Assembly: GCA_003640645.1 (NCBI GenBank)
Contig: QGHH01000012.1
Span: 62,001 to 126,000, forward strand
Length of the DNA: 64,000 bases
From: Fredinandcohnia aciditolerans
GTDB taxonomy: Bacteria > Bacillota > Bacilli > Bacillales > Bacillaceae_L
Reading direction: 5' to 3'
The first letter of the stretch is position 1. The number at the start of each line of letters is the position of its first letter. Below, piece after piece: positions 9,288-18,931 of this stretch. A program made the position numbers and the translations under genes. Under the pieces are notes generated by a model that made no database searches, was not told the origin of the DNA, and saw only the letters and a list, made by a program, of their open reading frames with translations.

Positions 9288-10025
9288 TTGCAAAAGAAGG
9301 ATATGATAAAAGTTGTTGATTTAAATAAATCATTCGGAGATTTACACGTATTAAAAAATATTAACATGATTGTGAAAGAAAGTGAGGTTGTTTGTTTAAT
9401 TGGAGCAAGTGGGTCTGGCAAAAGTACATTGTTACGTTGTTTGAATTTCTTAGAATTAAAAGAAAGTGGAGAAATCATAATAAATGATGAAAATATCGAG
9501 TCTAATAGCCATAACCTAAATGAAATACGGCAACGAGTTGGTATGGTGTTTCAACATTTTAATCTGTTTCCCCATATGACGGTTCTTCAGAATGTGATTG
9601 AAGCGCCCACTCAGGTTAAAAGAATTCCGAAACAGGAGGCAATTGAGCAGGCAAAGGAGCTTCTTGCAAAAGTGGGATTGGCAGATAAAGTTAATGTGTA
9701 TCCGTCAAAATTGTCAGGTGGACAAAAGCAACGTGTTGCCATTGCTCGAGCATTAGCAATGAAACCCGAAATTATGTTATTCGATGAACCAACATCAGCC
9801 CTTGACCCAGAATTAGTCGGTGAGGTCCTAAATACAATGAAACAATTAGCAAATGAAGGAATGACCATGATTGTAGTTACGCATGAAATGGGATTTGCTA
9901 GAGAGGTTGCAGACCGAGTTATCTACATGCATGATGGTAAAATTGTTGAGGTCGGAAAGCCTAGGGACATATTTGAAAATCCGAAAGAACAGCGAACAAA
10001 GGACTTTTTGAACTCCATCTTATAA
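9288..10025 (+). CDS. Polar amino-acid ABC transporter, ATPase
   Basis: Cytoplasmic ATP-binding subunit of the importer. The 245 residues show Walker [11 protein letters not shown]-loop [12 protein letters not shown], signature LSGGQKQR, Walker [14 protein letters not shown] and the switch histidine in VVTHEMG. The start is TTG at 9288 with GGTGA six bases away. The ATG at 9303 is only two bases after its AAGG, so it is rejected. All three genes of this importer start with TTG. A strong terminator follows. Confidence 0.94.
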   Translation: MQKKDMIKVVDLNKSFGDLHVLKNINMIVKESEVVCLIGASGSGKSTLLRCLNFLELKESGEIIINDENIESNSHNLNEIRQRVGMVFQHFNLFPHMTVLQNVIEAPTQVKRIPKQEAIEQAKELLAKVGLADKVNVYPSKLSGGQKQRVAIARALAMKPEIMLFDEPTSALDPELVGEVLNTMKQLANEGMTMIVVTHEMGFAREVADRVIYMHDGKIVEVGKPRDIFENPKEQRTKDFLNSIL

Positions 10026-10039
10026 CGAGAATGATACGT

Positions 10040-10074
10040 ATCTCAAAGACAAACTTTGAGATGCTATTTTTTTT
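10040..10074 (+). terminator. Terminator of the ABC operon
   Basis: A 9-bp perfect stem ATCTCAAAG/CTTTGAGAT with a 5-nt loop, then GCTATTTTTTTT. Confidence 0.8.
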
Positions 10075-10077
10075 CAT

Positions 10078-10110
10078 AAAAATAACCCACGGGATAAGTT
10101 CTTCGTGGGC
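10078..10110 (-). terminator. Terminator of the antisense membrane-protein gene
   Basis: Read on the minus strand, CCCACG/CGTGGG around a 12-nt loop is followed by TTATTTTTAT. It faces the previous terminator. Confidence 0.7.
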
Positions 10111-10130
10111 AAATTGCATTTTGGTATAAA

Positions 10131-10616
10131 TTACTTTTTCTTAATGAATAATATATAAAAGCCGATTCCAATCACAAGGAGGGGCCAATAGTTCAAAACA
10201 AATGAAAAACCACCTTCAAAAAAGCCTAACCATCCCATAAATCGGCTGTAATTAAGAAACAATAATGAAACAAATAATAGGACAATACTAGGAATTAACC
10301 CGTTTTTCGTTTTAAAATATGTAAATAACATTCCAAGACCAACAATAAGAATCAAAGTGCCCGGCTGCTTTGGCCAAAAACCAAATTGGTTGAGACTGTG
10401 AAAATGGAATCCAAATCCAACTAGAATTATACCGGGTAAGATACTGCCTGGATTGTTTTCAAGATAAGCTTGAACGAGAAAGGCAATCCCGACTATGATA
10501 ATGAGAGTTTGCCAAGAATAGAAGTTAGTAAATACTGGTATCCCCAGCTGTTGCAGTAAGAGATAGCAACCAATCCCTAAAAGGATGATACCAGAAAAGA
10601 TATTATTTTTTTTCAT
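10131..10616 (-). CDS. Small multi-pass membrane protein, LiaI/LiaF-like transmembrane region
   Basis: 161 residues and about six short hydrophobic helices in pairs, with almost no soluble domain: MKKNNIFSGIILLGIGCYLL, then repeated blocks of the type W-x-x-x-x-I-x-G-I/L-G. This is the pattern of the LiaI-LiaF-like transmembrane region (DUF5668-type), found in envelope-stress proteins. The start at 10616 is chosen because GGGGGATC lies just upstream on that strand; an 11-codon extension from 10649 has no such signal. It is antisense to its neighbours and ends at its own terminator. Function unknown; a role in membrane stress is inference only. Confidence 0.75.
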   Translation of the reverse strand: MKKNNIFSGIILLGIGCYLLLQQLGIPVFTNFYSWQTLIIIVGIAFLVQAYLENNPGSILPGIILVGFGFHFHSLNQFGFWPKQPGTLILIVGLGMLFTYFKTKNGLIPSIVLLFVSLLFLNYSRFMGWLGFFEGGFSFVLNYWPLLVIGIGFYILFIKKK

Positions 10617-10795
10617 AAGATCCCCCGTGCTATTAACTTGATTTGACACTATTTTTTTGTTAATGTAACGATTGAGTCAAGATGATGAAATCATTTATGT
10701 AAATGTCTTTATCATTATTATCTATTATAAATTTATCTTAGCATAGGTTGTCAAAAACTGTTCACACATTTTTCGACAATCCGTACCGTCATACA

Positions 10796-10804
10796 TGGTA
10801 TAAT
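10796..10804 (+). promoter_or_regulatory. Extended -10 promoter for the hem operon
   Basis: TG-G-TATAAT is a perfect -10 with a TG extension, about 60 bases before hemA. No good -35 hexamer lies at 16-18 bp. No convincing PerR box overlaps it, although B. subtilis hemA is PerR-controlled. Confidence 0.65.
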
Positions 10805-10865
10805 AGTAGTAGTTTTTTGGACGAATGATCCATTATGATTATTTAAAAGGTTGGGGTGAGATATT

Positions 10866-12215
10866 ATGCATACACTAATGGTCGGACTTAATTATAGAAC
10901 AGCCCCTGTTGAAATACGTGAAAAATTAACTTTTGATTCGGATAGCATTGTACAAGCAATGAAGGAATTGAAAGGGAAAAAAAGTATTCTAGAAAATATT
11001 ATCGTTTCAACTTGTAATCGGACAGAAATATATGCTGTAGTCGACCAATTGCATACAGGACGATACTATATTAAAGATTTTCTTTCACAATGGTTTGGTA
11101 TCGACAAAGAGGAATTTACTCCGTATTTAAGTATCTTTGAAGATGAGGGAGCAGTTGAACACTTATTTCATGTTACTTGTGGATTAAATTCAATGGTTGT
11201 TGGTGAAACACAAATTCTTGGACAAGTACGTTCAAGCTTTTTATCAGCACAGGAAAAAGGAACATCAGGAACTGTTTTCAATCATTTATTTAAACAGTCT
11301 ATTACATTAGCTAAACGCGCACATTCAGAGACTGAAATTGGCTCAAATGCTGTCTCTGTAAGTTATGCTGCTGTAGAGCTAGCTAAAAAAATCTTTGGGG
11401 ACCTTACAAATAAAAATGTTCTCATCTTAGGTGCCGGAAAAATGGGTGAGCTAGCTGTTCAAAACCTACACGGTTCAGGCGTAGGTAAGGTAACAGTAAT
11501 GAACCGAACTTTCGAAAAAGCACAAAACTTAGCCGAGAAATTCCAAGGTGAAGCCAAGACGATAGAGGAACTTCAATGTGCCTTAGTTGAAGCTGATATC
11601 ATGATTAGTTCAACTGGAGCTAAGGGCTATGTGATTACAAAAGAGATGATGCAGGATGTCGAGCGCATGAGAAAGGGTCGTCCTTTATTTATGGTCGATA
11701 TTGCTGTACCAAGGGATTTAGACCCAGGACTAGCAGATTTAGAAAGTGTCTTTTTATATGATATTGACGATTTAGAAGGAATTGTAGAAGCTAATCTTCA
11801 GGAACGTAAAGTAGCGGCTGAAGAAATAGAGCTTATGATTGAATCAGAGATCGTTGAATTTAAGAATTGGTTAAATACTTTAGGCGTAGTTCCAGTGATT
11901 TCAGCTCTTCGCAAAAAGGCATTAACCATTCAAGCTGAAACAATGGTAAGTATTGAACGAAAGATGCCTAATCTTTCCGAACGTGAGCGAAAAGTATTAA
12001 ATAAGCACACGAAAAGTATCATTAATCAGCTATTAAAAGACCCTATTTTACAAGCAAAGGAACTTGCTGCACAACCAAATGCAGAGGAATCACTTTCATT
12101 ATTTATGAAAATCTTCGATATTGAGGAAGCGGTTGTTTCTGAACATGGGATGCAAATGGCTGAGAGTAATTTGAACAAGGTAGCAAATAAACAGCAGCCT
12201 TCTCTACAGTCATAA
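10866..12215 (+). CDS. hemA: Glutamyl-tRNA reductase
   Basis: First committed step of C5-pathway haem synthesis: NADPH reduction of Glu-tRNA to glutamate-1-semialdehyde. The 449 residues show the catalytic domain with Cys50 in STCNRTE, the [10 protein letters not shown] substrate motif, an NADPH-binding Rossmann motif ([12 protein letters not shown]) and the C-terminal dimerisation helices. In Bacillus this enzyme is the haem-feedback control point together with HemX. ATG with GGGGTGAG upstream. First gene of hemAXCDBL. Confidence 0.96.
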   Translation: MHTLMVGLNYRTAPVEIREKLTFDSDSIVQAMKELKGKKSILENIIVSTCNRTEIYAVVDQLHTGRYYIKDFLSQWFGIDKEEFTPYLSIFEDEGAVEHLFHVTCGLNSMVVGETQILGQVRSSFLSAQEKGTSGTVFNHLFKQSITLAKRAHSETEIGSNAVSVSYAAVELAKKIFGDLTNKNVLILGAGKMGELAVQNLHGSGVGKVTVMNRTFEKAQNLAEKFQGEAKTIEELQCALVEADIMISSTGAKGYVITKEMMQDVERMRKGRPLFMVDIAVPRDLDPGLADLESVFLYDIDDLEGIVEANLQERKVAAEEIELMIESEIVEFKNWLNTLGVVPVISALRKKALTIQAETMVSIERKMPNLSERERKVLNKHTKSIINQLLKDPILQAKELAAQPNAEESLSLFMKIFDIEEAVVSEHGMQMAESNLNKVANKQQPSLQS

Positions 12216-12231
12216 TGAGGAGAAAAACAAT

Positions 12232-13065
12232 ATGGTAGAGATGAATGTAATGAGATTACATGAGTTCACAGTAATTCTCTATGCCTTGAGTGTCCTACTT
12301 TATTTTATAGACTTTCTTCATAATAACCGGAGGGTGAATAAGTTTGCCTTCTGGTTACTTGCATTTGTATGGGTAATTCAATCGATTTTTCTACTAACGA
12401 GACTGCTAAGTACAGGTAGATTACCGATCTTATCAATGGTAGAGGGCCTTTATTTTTATGCCTGGGTGCTGATAACCCTCTCTTTAATTTTAAACAAATA
12501 TTTGAGAGTGGATTTTATTGTATTTTTTACAAATTTATTAGGGTTTTTCATAATGGCATTACACACATTTGCTCCAGGTCAGCACGGTTCAAGTGCAGTT
12601 GAAAGTCAGTTAATCTCAGAACTACTTATGATACATATCTCAATGGCGATTCTTTCTTATGGTGCATTTTCGTTATCTTTTGTTTTTTCAATTCTGTATT
12701 TGATTCAATATAACTTATTAAAACAGAAAAAATGGGGAAAACGACTCCTTCGGTTAGATGATTTATCAAAACTAGACCATATGTCATATGTATTGAATCT
12801 CATTGGAGTGCCCATGCTTTTACTATCACTTATTTTAGGTTTGCTATGGGCCTATATTAAGGTCGAAAATTTTTATTTCTACGATGCAAAGGTGTTAGGA
12901 TCGTTTTTTGTTCTTGTTATCTATGCATGGTACCTATATAAAAGGGTGGTACAAAAGCTTCAAGGAAAGGCAATCGCCAATTGGAATATTGGAGCATTTT
13001 TACTTTTGCTTGTTAATTTCTTTTTATTTGGAAGCTTATCAAGCTTTCACTTTTGGTATACATAG
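12232..13065 (+). CDS. hemX: HemX, CcsA-like membrane protein controlling HemA level
   Basis: Integral membrane protein of the cytochrome c assembly (CcsA/CcmC) family; in B. subtilis it lowers the steady-state level of glutamyl-tRNA reductase. The 277 residues have about eight transmembrane helices. Conserved tryptophan and histidine positions include the stretch MLLLSLILGLLWAY and the C-terminal FHFWYT. AGGAG stands nine bases before the ATG. ATGs at 12241 and 12250 are possible alternatives. It is 16 bp after hemA and 15 bp before hemC. Confidence 0.9.
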   Translation: MVEMNVMRLHEFTVILYALSVLLYFIDFLHNNRRVNKFAFWLLAFVWVIQSIFLLTRLLSTGRLPILSMVEGLYFYAWVLITLSLILNKYLRVDFIVFFTNLLGFFIMALHTFAPGQHGSSAVESQLISELLMIHISMAILSYGAFSLSFVFSILYLIQYNLLKQKKWGKRLLRLDDLSKLDHMSYVLNLIGVPMLLLSLILGLLWAYIKVENFYFYDAKVLGSFFVLVIYAWYLYKRVVQKLQGKAIANWNIGAFLLLLVNFFLFGSLSSFHFWYT

Positions 13066-13080
13066 ACAGGAGGTACATTC

Positions 13081-14013
13081 ATGAGAAAAATAATTGTTGG
13101 GTCTAGAAGAAGTAAATTAGCTATTACACAAACAAACTGGGTTATTCAGCAACTTAAGAATCTTGGTGTTCCATATGAGTTTGAAGTTAAGGAAATCGTC
13201 ACAAAAGGGGATAAAATCCTTGATGTAACTTTATCTAAGGTCGGAGGTAAAGGCCTTTTTGTTAAGGAAATTGAACAAGCTTTATTCGATAAGGAAATTG
13301 ACATGGCGGTTCATAGTATGAAAGATATGCCCGCAGTGCTACCTGAAGGCCTAATTATCGGTTGTGTGCCAAAACGTGAAGATCATCGTGATGTAATCAT
13401 TTCCAAGGGGAATGTTTCCTTTGAAAAGCTTCAAAGTGGGGCTATCGTGGGTACAAGTAGCTTAAGAAGAAGTGCACAGCTTCTAGCAAAAAGAAACGAT
13501 ATCGAAATTAAATGGATTCGTGGAAATATTGATACGAGACTTGCTAAGCTCGAGAACGAAGATTATGATGCAATTGTATTAGCAGCAGCCGGCTTAAAGC
13601 GTATGGGGTGGTCTGACGATGTAGTATCCGAATTCGTAGATCCTGAGGTTTGCTTGCCAGCAGTAGGTCAAGGTGCGTTAGCAATAGAATGTCGTGAAGA
13701 TGATGCAGAACTTTTAGTAGCATTGTCAAAATTAAATGATGAATATACGGAAAAAACGGTTGCAGCTGAACGTGCATTCCTTGATAAAATGGAAGGCGGC
13801 TGTCAAATTCCAATCGCAGCATATGCAACTATGTCCGATGATAATGAGATTGCTTTGACAGCTTTAGTGGGCTCTCCTGATGGAAATACGATTTACAAGG
13901 AACAGGTCTACGGTCATAATCCAATCGAGGTTGGTCATGAAGCAGCAAATAAATTGACAAATCTGGGTGCAAAAGAACTCATCGACAAAGTGAAAGAGGA
14001 GCTAAATCAGTAA
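13081..14013 (+). CDS. hemC: Porphobilinogen deaminase (hydroxymethylbilane synthase)
   Basis: Polymerises four porphobilinogen molecules to hydroxymethylbilane. The 310 residues begin [18 protein letters not shown] and contain the catalytic [10 protein letters not shown] segment, the RGN and RLAKL binding motifs, and Cys241 in GGCQIP, which carries the dipyrromethane cofactor. AGGAGG precedes the ATG. The stop overlaps the hemD start (TAATG). Confidence 0.96.
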   Translation: MRKIIVGSRRSKLAITQTNWVIQQLKNLGVPYEFEVKEIVTKGDKILDVTLSKVGGKGLFVKEIEQALFDKEIDMAVHSMKDMPAVLPEGLIIGCVPKREDHRDVIISKGNVSFEKLQSGAIVGTSSLRRSAQLLAKRNDIEIKWIRGNIDTRLAKLENEDYDAIVLAAAGLKRMGWSDDVVSEFVDPEVCLPAVGQGALAIECREDDAELLVALSKLNDEYTEKTVAAERAFLDKMEGGCQIPIAAYATMSDDNEIALTALVGSPDGNTIYKEQVYGHNPIEVGHEAANKLTNLGAKELIDKVKEELNQ

Positions 14014-14816
14014 TGGAAGGCGAACAACCTCTTTTAGGGAAAAGAATCTTAAATACTAGAGGTAAAAAGCAAGCTGCTGAATTTTCAATGAAAATTACAG
14101 CGGCTGGCGGAACGCCAATTGAACTTCCATTATTAACATTTGAAAAGCCGAAAAATACAACGATTATTAAGAATACATTATGCAATTTAAAGTCATATGA
14201 TTGGTTGATTTTTACGAGTAAGAATGGTGTAGATTCTTTTTTCGATTTTTATAATCAGGTAGTTGAAGAAGCGGGAATGAACCTTCCACTACCCAAAATT
14301 GCAGTAGTTGGCACAAAGACAGAAAAAGCTCTGTTAACAAAGGGATATAAACCGGAGTTGGTTCCGGAAGAGTTTATCGCGGAAGGCTTGTTTAAGAGTT
14401 TAAAACCTTTTGTGAAAAAAGGTGCTCGCTTTTTACTTGCTCGTGGAAATCTAGCACGTTCTTATTTAGTTGATGAATTGATTAGGCATGGGGCAGAAGC
14501 TACCGATTTAGTTGTCTATGAGACAGTTGGAGATTCTCGTGAAAAAGAGCGCTTAATAACGCTTTTAAAAGACAAACAAATTGATATTATAACCTTTACA
14601 AGTCCTTCAACTGTGAAGCAATTTTATAAAATGGTTGAACAATTAGAGTGGCAACTTTGGACAAAAAATCTGATATTTGCTTGTATTGGACCGGAAACAG
14701 AAAAGTGTGCAAAGCAATTACATATACCAATTCACATATGCCCAGCTCATTACACCATTGATCATTTATTAACGGAAATCGTCGATTATTTAAAAGCGCA
14801 AGAAGGAGAAAAATAA
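14013..14816 (+). CDS. hemD: Uroporphyrinogen-III synthase
   Basis: Cyclises hydroxymethylbilane to uroporphyrinogen III with ring D inversion. The 267 residues are a weakly conserved two-lobed fold. Recognisable motifs are LILNTR-like GKRILNTRGKK at the start, DWLIFTSKNGVD (the conserved FTS-N), and a second ITFTSPSTV near 190. Its position between hemC and hemB is diagnostic. The ATG overlaps the hemC stop, so translation is coupled. Confidence 0.9.
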   Translation: MEGEQPLLGKRILNTRGKKQAAEFSMKITAAGGTPIELPLLTFEKPKNTTIIKNTLCNLKSYDWLIFTSKNGVDSFFDFYNQVVEEAGMNLPLPKIAVVGTKTEKALLTKGYKPELVPEEFIAEGLFKSLKPFVKKGARFLLARGNLARSYLVDELIRHGAEATDLVVYETVGDSREKERLITLLKDKQIDIITFTSPSTVKQFYKMVEQLEWQLWTKNLIFACIGPETEKCAKQLHIPIHICPAHYTIDHLLTEIVDYLKAQEGEK

Positions 14817-15803
14817 ATGGAAAAATTACAATTTGCAAGACATAGAAGATTACGTCAAACGGCAAATATTCGAGCATTAGTACGTGAAACTCATCTTCAT
14901 ACAGATGACCTAATTTACCCATTGTTTATCGCTGAGGGTGAAAATAAGAAAGTAGAAGTTCCTTCTATGCCTGGTGTATATAATATTTCATTGGATTTAC
15001 TTGAGCAAGAGCTTGATGAAATCGTAGAATTAGGAATTAAATCTGTTATATTATTTGGTGTACCAAATGAAAATGAAAAAGATGAAACGGGTACTGGTGC
15101 ATTTCATGACCACGGAATTGTCCAAAAGGCAACTCAATTAACAAAAGAAAAGCATCCAGACTTGGTGGTAATCGCTGATACATGTCTATGTGAATATACA
15201 TCACATGGGCATTGTGGTGTAATAGAAAATGGACAGGTTTTAAATGATCCTTCCCTTGAATTATTAGCAAAAACGGCTGTAAGCCAGGCAAAAGCTGGTG
15301 CGGATATAATTGCCCCATCTAATATGATGGATGGCTTTGTGACAGCGATTAGACACGGCTTAGATGAAGCTGGATTTGAACATGTTCCAATTATGTCTTA
15401 CGCGGTTAAATATTCATCAGCATTCTATGGTCCATTCCGTGATGCTGCAGGGAGTGCCCCTTCCTTCGGTGATCGTAAAACGTATCAAATGGACTATGCG
15501 AATCGTCTAGAGGCATTAAGAGAAGCTGAATCAGATATTGAAGAGGGTGCTGATTTCTTAATTGTAAAACCAGCATTGTCTTACTTGGATATCGTGCGTG
15601 ACGTTAAAAATAATTTTAATGCACCAGTGGTAGCTTATAATGTGAGTGGCGAATACTCCATGATTAAAGCGGCTGCTCAAAACGGATGGATAAATGAAAA
15701 AGAAATTGTTATGGAAATGCTAACAGGAATGAAACGTGCAGGTGCAGATTTAATCATTACGTATCATTCAAAAGATGTTGCTCGCTGGTTACAGGATAAG
15801 TAA
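14817..15803 (+). CDS. hemB: Delta-aminolevulinic acid dehydratase (porphobilinogen synthase)
   Basis: Condenses two aminolevulinates to porphobilinogen. The 328 residues show the RHRRLRQT start, a Cys-rich zinc site [14 protein letters not shown], and the two active-site lysines Lys198 ([14 protein letters not shown]) and Lys251 ([10 protein letters not shown]), the latter forming the Schiff base. The Cys pattern marks the zinc-type rather than the magnesium-type enzyme. Its ATG abuts the hemD stop with AAGGAG just upstream. Confidence 0.96.
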   Translation: MEKLQFARHRRLRQTANIRALVRETHLHTDDLIYPLFIAEGENKKVEVPSMPGVYNISLDLLEQELDEIVELGIKSVILFGVPNENEKDETGTGAFHDHGIVQKATQLTKEKHPDLVVIADTCLCEYTSHGHCGVIENGQVLNDPSLELLAKTAVSQAKAGADIIAPSNMMDGFVTAIRHGLDEAGFEHVPIMSYAVKYSSAFYGPFRDAAGSAPSFGDRKTYQMDYANRLEALREAESDIEEGADFLIVKPALSYLDIVRDVKNNFNAPVVAYNVSGEYSMIKAAAQNGWINEKEIVMEMLTGMKRAGADLIITYHSKDVARWLQDK

Positions 15804-15904
15804 TTGTTTTATCGAGCTCGCGTTGTTATAGTTGTGTCTGGCCATTGTTGTATAAGTTAATATGTAACGAGGCCAGGCCCCATATTAAGAAGGGGGTTAC
15901 GAAG

Positions 15905-17194
15905 ATGAGAAGTTATGAAAAGTCAAAAGCGGCATTTGCAGATGCAGTACATCTTATGCCAGGTGGAGTAAACAGCCCAGTTCGTGCTTTTAAATCGGTA
16001 GCTATGGATCCAATCTTCATGGAACGTGGGAAAGGTTCTAAAATATATGATATCGATGGAAATGAATACATAGATTACGTTTTATCATGGGGACCTCTTA
16101 TTCATGGTCACGCGAATGATCAAGTTGTGGAAGCACTTAAAAAAGCAACCGAAATGGGAACTAGCTTCGGTGCCCCAACTTTAGCAGAAAACGAACTTGC
16201 AAAGCTTGTCATTGAAAGAGTCCCATCAATTGAAATCGTTCGGATGGTTAACTCAGGTACAGAGGCAACGATGAGTGCGTTACGATTAGCTAGAGGATAT
16301 ACAGGTCGCAGTAAAATCTTGAAATTTGAAGGTTGTTACCATGGACACGGTGATTCTTTATTGATTAAAGCTGGTTCAGGTGTAGCTACACTCGGTTTAC
16401 CTGATAGCCCAGGGGTACCTGAAGGAATTGCAAAAAATACGATTACCGTTCCTTATAATGATTTAGAGGCTGTGAAATACGCGTTTGAACAATTTGGAGA
16501 AGACATAGCAGGTGTTATTGTCGAGCCAGTGGCAGGAAATATGGGGGTTGTTCCTCCACAGCCAGGATTCCTTGAAGCACTTCGTGAGATTACAACACAA
16601 AATGGAACATTGCTCATTTTTGATGAGGTAATGACTGGATTCCGAGTCGACTATAATTGTGCACAAGGATATTTTGGTGTCACTCCTGACCTTACATGTC
16701 TTGGTAAAGTAATAGGTGGTGGACTTCCTGTAGGCGCATATGGTGGCCGGGCAGAAATTATGGAGAATATTGCACCAGCTGGACCAATCTATCAAGCAGG
16801 AACCCTTTCTGGTAATCCATTAGCAATGGCAGCAGGTTATGAGACTTTATCACAGCTGAAACCAGAAGACTACACTGAATTTAAAAAGAAAGCTGATCGA
16901 CTAGAAGAAGGTCTTACTCAAGCTGCTGAGAAATACGAGATCCCATACTGCATCAATCGTGCAGGTTCAATGATTGGATTCTTCTTTACCAATGAAAAAG
17001 TGATAAACTATGAAGTTGCTAAAACATCCAATTTAGAGTATTTTGCAACCTATTATCGTGAAATGGCGAATGAAGGAGTATTCCTTCCACCATCTCAATT
17101 TGAAGGACTATTCCTATCTACAGCTCACTCTGATGAAGATATAGAAAAAACGATTCAAGCAGCCGAAAAAGCATTTTCTAAATTAAAAGCTTAA
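15905..17194 (+). CDS. hemL: Glutamate-1-semialdehyde 2,1-aminomutase
   Basis: PLP enzyme that makes 5-aminolevulinate from the HemA product. The 429 residues contain [26 protein letters not shown], the cofactor site DEVMTGFR and the Schiff-base Lys268 in CLGKVIGGG. The ATG at 15905 is preferred to the in-frame ATG at 15845: GAAGGGGG lies nine bases before it and homologues begin MRSYEKS. A 101-bp gap separates it from hemB, but it remains the last gene of the operon, before a 20-bp palindrome. Confidence 0.95.
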   Translation: MRSYEKSKAAFADAVHLMPGGVNSPVRAFKSVAMDPIFMERGKGSKIYDIDGNEYIDYVLSWGPLIHGHANDQVVEALKKATEMGTSFGAPTLAENELAKLVIERVPSIEIVRMVNSGTEATMSALRLARGYTGRSKILKFEGCYHGHGDSLLIKAGSGVATLGLPDSPGVPEGIAKNTITVPYNDLEAVKYAFEQFGEDIAGVIVEPVAGNMGVVPPQPGFLEALREITTQNGTLLIFDEVMTGFRVDYNCAQGYFGVTPDLTCLGKVIGGGLPVGAYGGRAEIMENIAPAGPIYQAGTLSGNPLAMAAGYETLSQLKPEDYTEFKKKADRLEEGLTQAAEKYEIPYCINRAGSMIGFFFTNEKVINYEVAKTSNLEYFATYYREMANEGVFLPPSQFEGLFLSTAHSDEDIEKTIQAAEKAFSKLKA

Positions 17195-17232
17195 CATTAT
17201 TGAGACGGGTTTAAACCCGTCTCAATAATGTT
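17193..17232 (+). terminator. Perfect 20-bp palindrome after hemL
   Basis: A perfect inverted repeat of 2 x 20 bases starts at the hemL stop codon, with TTTAAA at its centre. The T tract after it is short (TTTATGT), so it may act as a 3' mRNA stabiliser as much as a terminator. Confidence 0.65.
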
Positions 17233-17237
17233 TATGT

Positions 17238-17387
17238 CTCCGGCGAATGCCACAGTTTATTTTCTTAGGAAGCTTTTCGAGTATAGGATAAAGACTAAGT
17301 GCGCGACTTCCTGTGACAACGTCTTTGTGACCTACATCGTGGTTGGCCTAAAGAATCTAGGCGCAAACACACCAAGGCGTATTTGAT
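17238..17387 (+). repeat. Structured intergenic element A, possibly a dispersed repeat
   Basis: 150 bases without an ORF, from CTCCGGCGAATGC to CCAAGGCGTATTTGAT. Both ends recur in diverged form at 58959-59050 (CTCCAGCGGATGC and CCAAGTTGTATTTGAT), while the middle differs and is shorter there. The interior is G-rich with short inverted repeats. A terminator at 17398 follows directly, so it would be transcribed as the 3' end of an RNA. Family membership is inference. Confidence 0.4.
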
Positions 17388-17397
17388 CAAATAATAG

Positions 17398-17432
17398 GAC
17401 AGACTCAGTTATACGACTGAGTCTGTCTTTTT
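17398..17432 (+). terminator. Strong terminator before spoVID
   Basis: A perfect 11-bp stem GACAGACTCAG/CTGAGTCTGTC with an 8-nt loop, then TTTTTATTT. No gene lies directly upstream, only intergenic element A. Confidence 0.85.
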
Positions 17433-17446
17433 ATTTACGGAAATTA

Positions 17447-17475
17447 TCATAAATGCTTATGATTTATCATAAAAA
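17447..17475 (+). promoter_or_regulatory. Candidate sigma-E promoter for spoVID
   Basis: TCATAAA at 17447-17453, a 14-bp spacer and CATAAAAA at 17468-17475 approximate the sigma-E consensus (KMATATT, 14-15 bp, CATACAHT), with 5/7 and 6/8 matches. spoVID is a sigma-E gene in B. subtilis. Confidence 0.4.
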
Positions 17476-17527
17476 TTGTAATGTCATAGTAAATCTGTAT
17501 AGAAGAGGACTGAAAGGAGGAGTAGCT

Positions 17528-18856
17528 ATGTCTGAAAACTTACGATTTTCAGTAGAGGAATCAGTCTGGTTTCAAAAGGGACAGGAAGTCTCAGAGCTCA
17601 TCTCAATATCTCTTGACCCAGATATTGTGATTCAAGAGCATGACCATTATGTGTCCATACGCGGTGCATTACAACTAACAGGTGAATATCGTATAGATGA
17701 AAACCATCCCGAGGAGGAAGAACGCGATTTTACGTCGGTTCGCCTTGTGAATGAAGTGATCACAAGAGAAGATGGGGTTAGTGAACTAAACCATCGATTC
17801 CCAGTCGATATTACAATTCCGCAAGATCGTGTACAAAGCCTCGATGATGTATATGTTTCAATTGAGACGTTTGACTATGAAATTCCAAAGCGTGGCTGTT
17901 TACAAATTATTGCCGATTTAGCAATTAGCGGTATCCAGGGTGTTACTCAGGCGCCTAAGAAGGATGCTGTGCAAGAGACAATAAAACAAGAGGTGCAAGC
18001 TCCTGTTGTGGCAGAACAAGAAGCAGAAGAGGAGCTGGAGCTTGTAAGAAGCCTTCCTCCTGAAGAAGAAAGTGAAGTGGAAGCTCAGGCGGTTTCAGAA
18101 CAAGTTGAAGAGGAAAAACCACAGGAGCAAGTAGAAGTAGTGCTACAAAAACAAGATGAAGTGGTGCTACATAGAGAGGCTCAAGAAAAGTTTCAGTCAG
18201 AAGCTCAAGAAGAGATTCAGACAGAGGTACGAGAAGCAGTACAAGAAGAGGTTCAGTCAGAAAATCAAAAAGAGGTTCAGGCAGAGGCACGAGAAGAGGC
18301 TCAGGTGGAGAAACAAGCAGAGGTTATTGCTGTAAATGAACAGCAGAATGAGGAAGAAGATGCTGATTTATTTGTTCCATTTGAAGTGGAGGCTAGAAAA
18401 GAGGCATACCAGGAACACGAGGTACATGAGGAAGAAGAGGTTGTTGATGTTGTCGAAGCGATTGAAGAAGAAGAGGTTCATGCAGTGTTAACCCCTTCAA
18501 TCGAAGTGAAAGCAAGACATGATAATCAATTATCCTTTGGGTCTGATAATCCAAATAAGAAAAGCTCGACTGCCGTCCAGGATAAAGATGCAGTGAAAGA
18601 ACAAAGAGAAGAAAAGACTGATGAGCCTTCAAAACGTAGCGAAAATGATTTATTATTAACTAAAATTTTTGGTAGAGATGAAGTAGATGACCATACAACC
18701 ATGAAAATTTGTATCGTTCAACACGGAGATACGTTAGAAAAGATTTCAGAGCGGTATGATATCTCAGTACAACAATTAGTACGTGTAAATTCACTAAATA
18801 CAGACTCCGTCTCTGAAGGACAGCTTTTATACATCCCTGTTCAAGCAAATAGTTAA
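17528..18856 (+). CDS. spoVID: Spore coat morphogenetic protein SpoVID
   Basis: Directs encasement of the forespore by coat layers and recruits SafA through its N-terminal domain. The 442 residues comprise a folded N-terminal beta domain (LRFSVEESVWFQKGQEV to about residue 145), a long Glu/Gln-rich linker (about 150-380) with 8-residue repeats, and a C-terminal LysM domain (KICIVQHGDTLEKISERYD). The ATG at 17528 has AAAGGAGG upstream; the longer frame from 17453 lacks this. Head-to-tail with ysxE, with a terminator between them. Confidence 0.93.
   Translation: MSENLRFSVEESVWFQKGQEVSELISISLDPDIVIQEHDHYVSIRGALQLTGEYRIDENHPEEEERDFTSVRLVNEVITREDGVSELNHRFPVDITIPQDRVQSLDDVYVSIETFDYEIPKRGCLQIIADLAISGIQGVTQAPKKDAVQETIKQEVQAPVVAEQEAEEELELVRSLPPEEESEVEAQAVSEQVEEEKPQEQVEVVLQKQDEVVLHREAQEKFQSEAQEEIQTEVREAVQEEVQSENQKEVQAEAREEAQVEKQAEVIAVNEQQNEEEDADLFVPFEVEARKEAYQEHEVHEEEEVVDVVEAIEEEEVHAVLTPSIEVKARHDNQLSFGSDNPNKKSSTAVQDKDAVKEQREEKTDEPSKRSENDLLLTKIFGRDEVDDHTTMKICIVQHGDTLEKISERYDISVQQLVRVNSLNTDSVSEGQLLYIPVQANS
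18179..18310 (+). repeat. 24-bp tandem repeats in the SpoVID linker
   Basis: Five imperfect 24-bp units and one 12-bp half unit lie in frame and encode the octad pattern (A/N)QEExQxE. Units start at 18179, 18203, 18239, 18263 and 18287. They probably arose by slippage and make a flexible or helical acidic spacer. Confidence 0.75.
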
Positions 18857-18866
18857 GATCATCGAT

Positions 18867-18893
18867 AGGGTGAGGAAAACCTCACCCTGTTTT
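18867..18893 (+). terminator. spoVID terminator
   Basis: A 9-bp perfect stem AGGGTGAGG/CCTCACCCT with a four-base loop, then GTTTTC. The short T run suggests partial read-through to ysxE. Confidence 0.7.
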
Positions 18894-18931
18894 CTTTATG
18901 AAACAAATTACCAAAACTGTTAGGAAAGAGA

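Noticed and set aside
10681-10760. Possible PerR/Fur box (ATTATAA-like sequence) upstream of hemA
   Set aside because: Only one half-site fits the 7-1-7 palindrome; the other matches about three of seven bases, and it lies some 70 bases upstream of the -10.
15845-15904. Extended hemL start at 15845
   Set aside because: The 20 added residues are not family-like, and GAAGGGGG directs initiation to 15905.
17955-18290. Minus-strand 111-residue Leu/Pro-rich ORF in spoVID
   Set aside because: It is the complement of the Glu/Gln-rich repeat of spoVID and has no start signals.
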